From contig CALJGH010000224.1 in NCBI GenBank assembly GCA_938073925.1, positions 1 through 5,647 on the forward strand: a stretch of DNA of 5,647 nt, read 5' to 3'. The notes below the pieces were generated by a model that saw only the letters and a list, made by a program, of their open reading frames with translations, searched no databases and was not told the origin of the DNA. The DNA is from an uncultured Nitrospinaceae bacterium. GTDB lineage: Bacteria > Nitrospinota > Nitrospinia > Nitrospinales > VA-1. Shown here one piece after another: positions 1 through 5,647 of the stretch (position 1 is the first letter of the stretch; every line of letters begins with the position of its first letter). The position numbers and the translations under genes are program-made.

Positions 1-58
1 GCATAATCATGTTCCGACAAACCACATTTGACTATAACCCCTTCATTATATCTAAAAA

Positions 59-117
59 GACTTATCTTTCATCTTATCGACTTATCTCTTTATAGGTCAA
101 GTATTTAAACCCTTATC
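59..117. repeat. Cluster of short CTTATC direct repeats
   Basis: CTTATC occurs at 61-66, 73-78, 81-86 and 112-117. The 9-mer GACTTATCT is repeated exactly at 59-67 and 79-87, 20 bases apart. On the minus strand the motif reads GATAAG, which resembles a promoter -10 element and overlaps a possible minus-strand promoter. It could be a binding-site array for a regulator or chance in AT-rich DNA; nothing here decides between them. Confidence 0.3.
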
Positions 118-165
118 TCACGTGACCTCAGTTCATTTTGATCTTAACTTTAAAAGCATAAATTT

Positions 166-351
166 TTGTTGACCGCAAAGCAATTCACCCCCTACAATGA
201 ACTGCTTTTTTCATGTAAAGGTTCGCATTTAAATGATTTAGGAAATTTGGCTTCCCGGATTCATCAAATTATTCCCAGAACCCTTTTATTTCATGCTTTA
301 GCGGCTTATAACCGTGCGCGAATGTTTTTGTTTGAAGAAAACAGGTACTAG
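166..351 (+). CDS. Doubtful small hypothetical protein (61 aa)
   Basis: I do not recognise this reading frame. It would begin at TTG (166, or the next TTG at 169), since there is no in-frame ATG near the start and an in-frame TAA lies at 151. No Shine-Dalgarno-like sequence precedes either TTG. The product would be a small soluble-looking peptide, basic and aromatic in its second half, with no signal peptide or membrane segment. Codon use looks fairly ordinary, so it could be a genuine small gene or the decayed 3' end of a larger one. It could equally be chance. It ends 42 bases before greA on the same strand, so it might share the greA transcript. Confidence 0.22.
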   Translation: MLTAKQFTPYNELLFSCKGSHLNDLGNLASRIHQIIPRTLLFHALAAYNRARMFLFEENRY

Positions 352-393
352 AAAAGTATTTAAATCGCTTTATTTTTTGGAGATGAATTCGCT

Positions 394-891
394 ATGTCGC
401 GACTTCCCATAGTAGACAAACTGGATCAGGAGCTAAAAGAATCGCATCAAGAATTGCAGGTAGAAATACCCAAAGCTATAAAAACTGCACGCGAGCATGG
501 CGACTTAAGCGAGAACGCAGAATTTAAAGCTGCCAAGGAAAGGCAGATGTTTCTGGAGTCCAGAATATCTCTTTTGCAAAAAAGAATCAGCGACATCACT
601 TCGATTGATTTAAATAAAATTCCCAAAGACCGATCTGGATTAGGAAGTACACTGTATCTTCGAGATCTCAACACAGGTGAGGAAACTCAGTATCATATTG
701 TTTTTCCTGAAGAGGTTAATCCTGATGAAAGAAAATTATCTGCGGCATCGCCCGTAGGCCGGGCTCTGGTCGGCAAACAGGAGGGGGATGACATCATCAT
801 TCCGCTGCCTGATAATAAATTGGAATTCGAAGTTTTAAAAGTGGTGACCATTCACAAAAACCTGGGAAAACAGGACTCCGCTTCAAGCTAA
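394..891 (+). CDS. greA: Transcription elongation factor GreA-type
   Basis: GreA-family factors enter the secondary channel of RNA polymerase and stimulate cleavage of backtracked nascent RNA, rescuing stalled complexes. The product is 165 residues (E. coli GreA is 158). The N-terminal part forms the expected coiled coil. Its tip carries the family signature AREHGDLSENAEF at residues 32-44, including the acidic pair D37 and E40, which match E. coli D41 and E44 that position catalytic Mg2+. The C-terminal FKBP-like domain shows SPVGRALVGK at 119-128 and EFEVLKV at 144-150, followed by a polar tail of about 12 residues beyond the usual end. The first helix is a few residues shorter than in E. 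coli, as in a divergent GreA/GreB-like branch. The start is ATG at 394, preceded by GGAG at 379-382. The stop overlaps the trmB start by one base, so the two are probably coupled. Confidence 0.95.
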   Translation: MSRLPIVDKLDQELKESHQELQVEIPKAIKTAREHGDLSENAEFKAAKERQMFLESRISLLQKRISDITSIDLNKIPKDRSGLGSTLYLRDLNTGEETQYHIVFPEEVNPDERKLSAASPVGRALVGKQEGDDIIIPLPDNKLEFEVLKVVTIHKNLGKQDSASS

Positions 892-1562
892 TGGGAAAAC
901 CTTTAATATCTTTAGCGCAAATCGCGGAAGAAGATCCTTACTATCTGGATATCGATGAAAAGCCCGACTGGCAAAGCCAGTTTGAAAATTCCAATCCCCT
1001 TAAACTCGAAATCGGTTTTGGGATGGGGAACTTTTTAATCGAAATGGCAGCCAAAGAACCCACCAGCAATTTTATAGGGATAGACTTTTATCACAAGGGA
1101 ATAAGAAAGTTGATGACCCGCATAAAAAAGCTTCAGCTAGAAAATATTCGGGTCGTTTATGGAGACATCAGAAGTAAACTCTCAGTACTATTTCAAGATA
1201 GAGAGTTAGATACTGTTTACATAAATTTTCCTGACCCCTGGCCAAAAAAAAGGCATACTAAAAGGAGGCTGATCAAACCGGAGTTTGTAAATCAATTGGC
1301 CCAAAAATTGAGTTTGGAGGGAAGAGCCTGTCTGGCAACCGATAGCGAAAGCTATGGACAAGAAATGCTGGAATATTGTAATGCCGAGGCTTTGTTGCAA
1401 AACCTGGACGACAAACAGGGTTTTCTTGAAGAGCGTGTTGATTTGCCCAAATCAAAATATGAAAAAAACTTTATCAATGCAGGTGAAAAAATATTTTATC
1501 TGGAATATATGCGGCTTGCTGCACCTTGTCACCTGAAATCATTTGGAGAAAAGATTGCCTAA
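891..1562 (+). CDS. trmB: tRNA (guanine-N7-)-methyltransferase TrmB
   Basis: TrmB uses S-adenosylmethionine to methylate N7 of guanine 46 in the variable loop of tRNAs, in the cytoplasm. The 223-residue product has the class I Rossmann methyltransferase fold: SAM-binding motif I LEIGFGMGNF at residues 39-48, the acidic end of strand 2 in IGID (62-65), and GD at 91-92. The family signature FPDPWPKKRHTKRRL spans residues 113-127. Near the C-terminus a K-Y-E motif matches the conserved (T/S)-K-(F/Y)-E that contacts substrate in the family. Length is close to normal. The ATG shares its A with the greA stop (TAATG) and has no strong ribosome binding site at proper spacing, which suggests translation by coupling to greA. 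Its last bases overlap the next gene and contain that gene's ribosome binding site. Confidence 0.95.
   Translation: MGKPLISLAQIAEEDPYYLDIDEKPDWQSQFENSNPLKLEIGFGMGNFLIEMAAKEPTSNFIGIDFYHKGIRKLMTRIKKLQLENIRVVYGDIRSKLSVLFQDRELDTVYINFPDPWPKKRHTKRRLIKPEFVNQLAQKLSLEGRACLATDSESYGQEMLEYCNAEALLQNLDDKQGFLEERVDLPKSKYEKNFINAGEKIFYLEYMRLAAPCHLKSFGEKIA
1545..1550 (+). promoter_or_regulatory. Ribosome binding site of the lpxC fusion gene
   Basis: GGAGAA lies inside the 3' end of trmB. Taking GGAG (1545-1548) as the core, 6 bases separate it from the TTG at 1555, an ideal spacing. The other in-frame TTG (1543) overlaps this motif and would have no site of its own. This favours 1555 as the start and gives a product beginning M-P-K-E-R-I-L-I-V-D-D-E, a typical response-regulator N-terminus. 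Confidence 0.6.
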
Positions 1563-3732
1563 AGAACGCATTCTTATCGTTGATGACGAAAAAAATATTG
1601 TCAGTTCTCTCACCGGGATACTGTCTGACGAAGGCTATGAAGTATCTATGACCGATGACGGTGTAGAAGCCTTGGAAATAATTCAAAAAGACCCTCCTGA
1701 TCTGGTGTTACTAGATATATGGCTTCCCGGTATGGATGGGATTGAAGTGTTAAAAACCTTAAAAACTTACAACCCCGGAGTAAAAGTTTTAATCATGTCG
1801 GGGCATGGCACTATAGATACCGCAGTCAAAGCCACAAAGCTGGGTGCTCAAGACTTTATAGAAAAACCGTTTTCTCTCGACCGAATCACCGAGTCCGTTG
1901 AAAATGCCCTCCATGCAGAAAACAAAGTTCCATTGAAAGAGACCAAGCCCTCTCAGACCTCGAAAGAACTTCCAGTTTGTTTTGAATCGATGGTCGAAGT
2001 CAAAAAAGGCATCAAAGCATTTTCAAAGTCCATGGAACCCGTTTTGTTATTGGGTGAAACCGGGACGGGTAAAGAATCTGTCGCACAAACCATTCATGCT
2101 CAAAGTAGAAAAGGCGATCGACCTTTTATAAAATTAAATTGTTTGTTCAGACAAAAACAGGCTATCCAATCGCAACTTTTCAAAAGAAAAGACAACAAAA
2201 CCCAGTCCACCTCTGGGGAAAAGGTTATTTATCTAAGTAATATTGAATCTCTCAGTAAGGGGCTTCAGGAAAAACTCGCGGAAGCGTTACAAAACACCAA
2301 CCTTCCTGATACAAGCTTTGAGTTTTTACCCATCCGGCTATTTGCATCATCTTCGAAAGACCTTGATGAATTAGCAGCCAAAGGACAGTTCCACCAGAGC
2401 CTGCTAGATACTTTTAAAGATACCAGTCTTCTCATTCCCCCTTTAAGAAATCAAACAGCCAGCATTTCCTTGATTGCGAAGGAGTACTTGGAAGAAGCAA
2501 GGCGTCACACGCTTATCCCAGAAATAGATGAAGAGGTTATAACAGCACTTTGTGGTTATAGCTGGCCAGGAAACATTAAAGAGCTTCATGGTGTTTTGGA
2601 AAAACTTATACAGACCTGCGTTAACCAGCAAACCATTAGCGTTCATGACTTACCACTTGAGATTTGGAAACCACAAAACCAAATTGATATAACAACATTA
2701 AACGAAGCTGGGTCATTGCAAGAAGCCGAATCAATCTGGGAAAAACATTTTATTCTCCACCATTTAAAAAGAAACAACTGGGACATTGATGAAACCTGTA
2801 AAATTTTAAAAACCAGCACAAAAAAATTCCAGAAAAAACTCAAATACCATTCAATCGAGATGCCGGAGAGTGAAGCCCCCCACTCTCAAAAAAGATATCC
2901 GCAGCGGACTTTAAAACGCAGTGTCGTTCTTTGCGGAAGTAGCTTGCACTCAGGCATAAAAACCGGACTGATTCTACAACCCATGCCTGCTGGAAGCGGA
3001 ATTATCTTTGGTGATATCGCATCCGGAAAAACCATCCCTGCGCAATTAGAAAATGTTCAATCCACAGATTATTCCACCTGCCTGAAAAAAGGCGTGAGCT
3101 CAGTTGGAACCATTGAACATATTATGGCAACTTTACATATGTACCGAGTCACTAACCTTCTTATAAAAATTGGGGATGAGGCACCGGTGATGGATGGTTC
3201 GGCTAAAGATTTTTGCGAACTCCTAGAAGATGGAGAGTTTGAAGATCAGGACAATTTCTATGAAGAGATTATGATCGACAAAAGCTATTCTTTTGGTGAT
3301 AAGGAAAAAGGTGAACCATATATTTCTATCGAACCCAGTGAAAAATTTTCAGTCAGCTACCACATGGAATACCCTGAGCCGATAGGAGTGCAGGATTTCA
3401 CCTATGAATTTGATGGCGATGAAAGCTTTAAAAAAGAAATCGCCCCAGCTCGAACTTTCGGGTTCATGGAAGAGGTCGCGCAGTTAACTAAAATGGGTTA
3501 TGCCTCAGGAGGAAAACTCGACAATTTTATTTTGCTTGGGGACAAAAAGGTTATAAACACCAAGTTGCGTTTCGAAGATGAGTTTGCACGTCATAAAATT
3601 CTCGATATATTGGGAGACTTTTATTTATTAGGAAAACCCATCCGTGGAAAAATAAAAGCCCATAAGTCTGGACACACACAGAATGTCGGCCTTCTTAAAA
3701 AGGTCCGTGAGAGCTTAATCGAGAAAAACTAA
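1555..3732 (+). CDS. lpxC: Receiver / degenerate NtrC-like AAA+ / LpxC fusion protein
   Basis: The 725-residue product ends in a full LpxC domain (about 447-725), the Zn-dependent deacetylase of UDP-3-O-acyl-GlcNAc that commits flux to lipid A. Expected residues are present: E521 and H522 (IEH), MDGS (546-549), RTFGF (633-637, T634), H680 and D684 (second and third Zn ligands), and H707 (KSGH). Residues 1-115 are a receiver domain with acidic D10/D11, phosphoacceptor D54, S82 and K104 intact. Residues about 140-375 resemble an NtrC AAA+ domain. Walker A GETGTGKE (167-174) is intact, but the GAFTGA loop is gone, Walker B ends in S228-N229 instead of D-E, and both arginine-finger positions are H280 and T286. 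A Fis-like helix-turn-helix follows (about 387-434). It overlaps trmB by 8 bases. An alternative TTG start at 1543 adds four residues. LpxC activity is well supported; sigma54 activation is unlikely; control by phosphorylation is inferred. Confidence 0.93.
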   Translation: MPKERILIVDDEKNIVSSLTGILSDEGYEVSMTDDGVEALEIIQKDPPDLVLLDIWLPGMDGIEVLKTLKTYNPGVKVLIMSGHGTIDTAVKATKLGAQDFIEKPFSLDRITESVENALHAENKVPLKETKPSQTSKELPVCFESMVEVKKGIKAFSKSMEPVLLLGETGTGKESVAQTIHAQSRKGDRPFIKLNCLFRQKQAIQSQLFKRKDNKTQSTSGEKVIYLSNIESLSKGLQEKLAEALQNTNLPDTSFEFLPIRLFASSSKDLDELAAKGQFHQSLLDTFKDTSLLIPPLRNQTASISLIAKEYLEEARRHTLIPEIDEEVITALCGYSWPGNIKELHGVLEKLIQTCVNQQTISVHDLPLEIWKPQNQIDITTLNEAGSLQEAESIWEKHFILHHLKRNNWDIDETCKILKTSTKKFQKKLKYHSIEMPESEAPHSQKRYPQRTLKRSVVLCGSSLHSGIKTGLILQPMPAGSGIIFGDIASGKTIPAQLENVQSTDYSTCLKKGVSSVGTIEHIMATLHMYRVTNLLIKIGDEAPVMDGSAKDFCELLEDGEFEDQDNFYEEIMIDKSYSFGDKEKGEPYISIEPSEKFSVSYHMEYPEPIGVQDFTYEFDGDESFKKEIAPARTFGFMEEVAQLTKMGYASGGKLDNFILLGDKKVINTKLRFEDEFARHKILDILGDFYLLGKPIRGKIKAHKSGHTQNVGLLKKVRESLIEKN

Positions 3733-3737
3733 CTCTG

Positions 3738-5093
3738 TTATTTATTTGCCCCGAATTCCCTCAATTGCTGAGCCACTTCTTTCTTACCCAATTTTAGACC
3801 TACCTTGAGAGCCGTCCAACCGGCTTTCGATTTAACATCCCACTTAGCACCTTCATCCAGAAAAAGGCGAGTGATTTCAGTATGCCCTCCGGCGGCGGCA
3901 ACCATTAATGGGGTCCAACCTCGTTTACTACGAGCCTGAACATTTGCCCCCTGCTTCATCAATACCTTTACAGTTTTTAAGTGGCCTCTCTCTGCAGCGA
4001 CCATCAAGGCAGTCGACCCGTTTTTTATTGTCATGTTAAGCTTGGCGCCTTTATCGAGCAAATACGCGACAACATTTTCATGCCCTCCTGCGGCACCACT
4101 AATAATAGGGGTGGTGCCATTCTTGCTTTTTGCATTCACATTGGCCTGATGTTCTACCAGCAACTTAACAACTTCCAACTCGCCACGTTCGGAAGCGATC
4201 ATCAATGAAGTAGCCCCACCTTTACTGGTGGAATTCACATCTACGCCTTTTTCGATTAAAGCTTTTGCGGTCCGAATCCGCCCAAACTTCGCCGAATGCA
4301 TAAGGGGTGTCCAACCTTTTGAGCTAAGGGCATTCACATCGACCCCCAAGTTCAGCAGCAATTCAACGCAATCTGTGAAATCTCGTTCAATGGCTAAAAA
4401 TAAAAGTGAATCTCCAAAAGCATTTCGGGAATTAGGATCAGCGCCCTTTGAAATGAGAAGCTCAACGATATCTTTCCGACCCGTAAGAACAGCAAGCAAT
4501 ATAGGTTGTATACCATCATAGTTTTTAGAATTAATACCCGCCCCGTTGCTCAGCAAAAGGTGGACGGCACCCGAATGCTCTTCACCCGTAGCGATCAGTA
4601 ACGGCGTGGCACCATCGTTCAATTGGATATTTACATTCGCGCCATGCTCGAGCAATAACTGCATCGTTTCCAAATGCCCATAACGTGCTGCTCTGGCAAG
4701 TGGGCTCCAGCCATGCATATTCCGTGCATTCAAATCCACTTCTTCTTCAATTAGACTTTTTACGCAACCTGTATTGCCACGTGTGGAGCAAAGCAATAAG
4801 GCTGTATCATCGTATCGGTTACGAGAGTTAACTCTCGAACCTCGGCTCAGTAAAAAGCGGACCATTTCAGAATCGTTCCGTGCCGACGCAACTATCAATG
4901 CCGTACTTCCCTTTTCAGTGCGCGACTCAATATTTGCTCCCAAATTTAGAAGCGACTCGGCCTCTTTACTATCGCCCTCGTAAACCGCTTGCAAAAAGGA
5001 TTCATCCAGTCCTGCAAATGCCATAGCAGGCACTAAAAAAAATAAAAATGCAGAAAATAACAATCTATTAAATAATTTTAGCAACGCCTTCAC
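3738..5093 (-). CDS. Exported ankyrin-repeat protein (13 units)
   Basis: From the GTG at 5093 the product is 451 residues. Residues 1-27 form a classic Sec signal peptide: basic K/R early, a Leu/Phe-rich core, then AMAFA with cleavage predicted before G28. The remaining 424 residues are ankyrin units of exactly 33 residues: an N-terminal capping unit, eleven full units with the usual xG-TPL-A-xxGH-LL-GA-VN pattern, and a 28-residue C-terminal cap. No enzyme domain is present, so it is probably a periplasmic or secreted binding scaffold; the partner is unknown. The frame stays open to a GTG at 5162, which would add 23 residues and bury the signal peptide. That longer form also lacks a well-spaced ribosome binding site, while 5093 has a weak GGGA about 10 bases upstream. 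Its stop lies 5 bases from the convergent lpxC stop. Confidence 0.9.
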   Translation of the reverse strand: MKALLKLFNRLLFSAFLFFLVPAMAFAGLDESFLQAVYEGDSKEAESLLNLGANIESRTEKGSTALIVASARNDSEMVRFLLSRGSRVNSRNRYDDTALLLCSTRGNTGCVKSLIEEEVDLNARNMHGWSPLARAARYGHLETMQLLLEHGANVNIQLNDGATPLLIATGEEHSGAVHLLLSNGAGINSKNYDGIQPILLAVLTGRKDIVELLISKGADPNSRNAFGDSLLFLAIERDFTDCVELLLNLGVDVNALSSKGWTPLMHSAKFGRIRTAKALIEKGVDVNSTSKGGATSLMIASERGELEVVKLLVEHQANVNAKSKNGTTPIISGAAGGHENVVAYLLDKGAKLNMTIKNGSTALMVAAERGHLKTVKVLMKQGANVQARSKRGWTPLMVAAAGGHTEITRLFLDEGAKWDVKSKAGWTALKVGLKLGKKEVAQQLREFGANK

Positions 5094-5214
5094 CGAGGGG
5101 GATTCCCAAATAGAATTTCTAACTTGAAGATAAAAACACCTCAAAACAAAGGAAAGTGACACAAAAAGGTCACAATTCTCTTTTTAAACATCTATATTCA
5201 TTATGGTTACAAAA

Positions 5215-5241
5215 ATTATAGCCTATTTAGCTACGATACAA
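5215..5241 (-). promoter_or_regulatory. Possible promoter of the ankyrin gene
   Basis: Read on the minus strand, 5220-5215 is a perfect TATAAT. Upstream, TTGTAT (5241-5236) could serve as a weak -35 at a short 15-base spacing. Transcription would begin near 5208, giving a leader of about 115 bases to the preferred GTG at 5093 and also leaving the upstream GTG at 5162 inside the transcript. The -10 match is seen directly; function is inferred, and in DNA this AT-rich a chance match is quite possible. Confidence 0.35.
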
Positions 5242-5339
5242 TCCTTATTTTATACTTTTCTGGGAAAAATTATTAAGCACCTATCAATAATTTGCAAAAT
5301 AACCATAGCAAACACTCCTGTTTTCGAAGAACCGGGAAA

Positions 5340-5391
5340 TCGTTGATTTGAAACAAGGGTTAATGCTAAAGTAAGAATTAATAATCAACGA
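5340..5391. repeat. Inverted repeat in the purN leader
   Basis: TCGTTGATT at 5340-5348 and AATCAACGA at 5383-5391 are perfect 9-base inverted copies separated by 34 bases. Just outside, GAAGA (5326-5330) and TCTTC (5395-5399) can also pair, across an uneven internal loop. The arms end 38 bases before the purN ATG. The left arm contains TTGATT, which with TAAAGT at 5367-5372 (18-base spacing) could form a weak plus-strand promoter. It may be a DNA operator or a 5' untranslated RNA hairpin; there is no T-run, so it is not a terminator. Confidence 0.45.
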
Positions 5392-5429
5392 ACCTCTTCT
5401 GTCATCTACAATAAAACACCTATTTTCAA

Positions 5430-5647
5430 ATGCCATCGGAAAAATTTAAACTTGCCGTTTTAGTTTCCGGCCGCGGCTCAAATCTGCAAGCTATTATTGA
5501 CAGCATAGAAAAAAATAGTCTGGCAGCAGAGATTTCTCTGATTATGAGCAATGTATCAGATGCGTATGCTTTGCAACGCGGTAAAAAACACGGATTGGAA
5601 AGTATTTTTCTTGATCCCAAAAGTTTCTCCAGCCGCGATGATTATGA
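5430..5647 (+). CDS. purN: Phosphoribosylglycinamide formyltransferase PurN, 5' part
   Basis: PurN transfers a formyl group from 10-formyltetrahydrofolate to GAR, the third step of de novo purine synthesis, in the cytoplasm. Only the first 72 complete codons lie in the window; the gene continues past the right edge. The N-terminal strand and phosphate-binding loop LAVLVSGRGSNLQAIID (residues 8-24) match the family signature, with G16-S17-N18 in the GAR phosphate site. The next strand ISLIMSNVSDAYAL and the later FSSRDDYD pattern also fit PurN in the expected order. The start is ATG at 5430, without a clear Shine-Dalgarno sequence. It is divergent from the ankyrin gene, so it is read from its own upstream region. 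Confidence 0.92.
   Translation, partial: MPSEKFKLAVLVSGRGSNLQAIIDSIEKNSLAAEISLIMSNVSDAYALQRGKKHGLESIFLDPKSFSSRDDY

Larger units (their letters stand above)
1..393. other. AT-rich leader region upstream of greA
   Basis: This stretch has no confidently assigned gene. The left part (roughly 1-165) is AT-rich, with stops in all plus frames and only trivially short frames. A cluster of CTTATC motifs lies at 61-117. On the minus strand there is a TATAAT at 45-50, and a TTGACC (94-99) followed 16 bases later by GATAAG. A minus-strand ATG ATT ATG begins at position 10 and runs off the left edge, so a divergent gene may start there, but three codons cannot identify it. The right part (166-351) holds the doubtful small frame described separately. 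The last 42 bases are the greA leader, with its GGAG at 379-382. Confidence 0.5.
5094..5429. other. Divergent intergenic region between ankyrin gene and purN
   Basis: This AT-rich region separates two genes transcribed away from each other. I see no convincing gene in it apart from the possible 5' extension of the ankyrin frame (5094-5162). It holds a minus-strand TATAAT at 5215-5220 and an inverted repeat at 5340-5391, both listed separately. No tRNA-like fold, known riboswitch pattern or clear intrinsic terminator was recognised. Confidence 0.6.

Noticed and set aside
447..674. Minus-strand 75-codon frame inside greA
   Set aside because: It lies wholly antisense to a conserved gene and has no family resemblance.
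1206..1686. Several 60-70 codon frames on both strands within trmB and the fusion gene start
   Set aside because: They overlap well-supported genes in other frames and look like shadows.
2443..2843. Minus-strand frames inside the fusion gene
   Set aside because: They are antisense to the conserved AAA+ and helix-turn-helix coding sequence, with no supporting motifs.
1555..2859. A working sigma54-dependent activator
   Set aside because: The GAFTGA loop, Walker B acidic residues and arginine fingers are absent, so sigma54 activation is not supported despite the overall NtrC-like layout.
3807..3828. Hairpin GAGAGCCG / CGGCTTTC as an intrinsic terminator for lpxC
   Set aside because: The 8-bp stem has one G-T pair and no T-run follows on either strand; it encodes conserved ankyrin residues, which explains the sequence.
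3981..4983. Plus-strand open frames (3981-4208, 4228-4521, 4774-4983) opposite the ankyrin gene
   Set aside because: They are antisense to a strong repetitive coding sequence, show no recognisable family or ribosome binding site, and are explained by the codon pattern of the ankyrin units.
3741..5012. CRISPR array or tandem DNA repeat
   Set aside because: The periodicity of 99 bases is coding (33-residue ankyrin units) and the DNA copies are strongly diverged, with no identical repeats or unique spacers.
5426..5620. Minus-strand 64-codon frame overlapping purN
   Set aside because: The plus-strand frame here is clearly PurN; the minus frame is its shadow.

Overview
The window suggests a Gram-negative bacterium. 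It encodes LpxC, the committed step of lipid A synthesis, and a Sec-type signal peptide protein. By eye the base composition is AT-leaning and the genes are tightly packed with TTG and GTG starts. A marine Nitrospinota-like or deltaproteobacterial-like lineage would fit the flavour of the proteins, but that placement is a guess that cannot be settled here.

Layout. Positions 1-393 are an AT-rich leader. It holds a cluster of CTTATC motifs and one doubtful 61-codon reading frame. Next comes a compact plus-strand cluster: greA (transcript cleavage factor), trmB (tRNA m7G46 methyltransferase, joined to greA by a TAATG overlap), and a 725-codon gene overlapping the end of trmB. The third gene is the highlight. 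It is a single uninterrupted frame with an intact phosphoacceptor receiver domain, an NtrC-like AAA+ domain that has lost its key catalytic and sigma54-contact residues, a worn Fis-like helix-turn-helix, and a complete LpxC deacetylase with all expected active-site residues. A minus-strand gene converges on it with only 5 bases between the stop codons. That gene encodes an exported protein made almost entirely of thirteen 33-residue ankyrin units. A 336-base divergent intergenic region follows, measured from the preferred start of the ankyrin gene. It carries a perfect TATAAT on the minus strand and a 9-bp inverted repeat ahead of a truncated purN, which runs off the right edge.

How it may fit together. 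greA, trmB and the fusion gene look co-transcribed and translationally coupled, so they would be made together as growth-related functions (transcription, tRNA modification, outer-membrane lipid supply). The fusion suggests that lipid A synthesis in this organism is tied to a phosphorylation signal at the protein level rather than through transcription control. This is inferred from which residues are kept and which are lost. The ankyrin and purN genes are divergent and have no evident functional link to the cluster.
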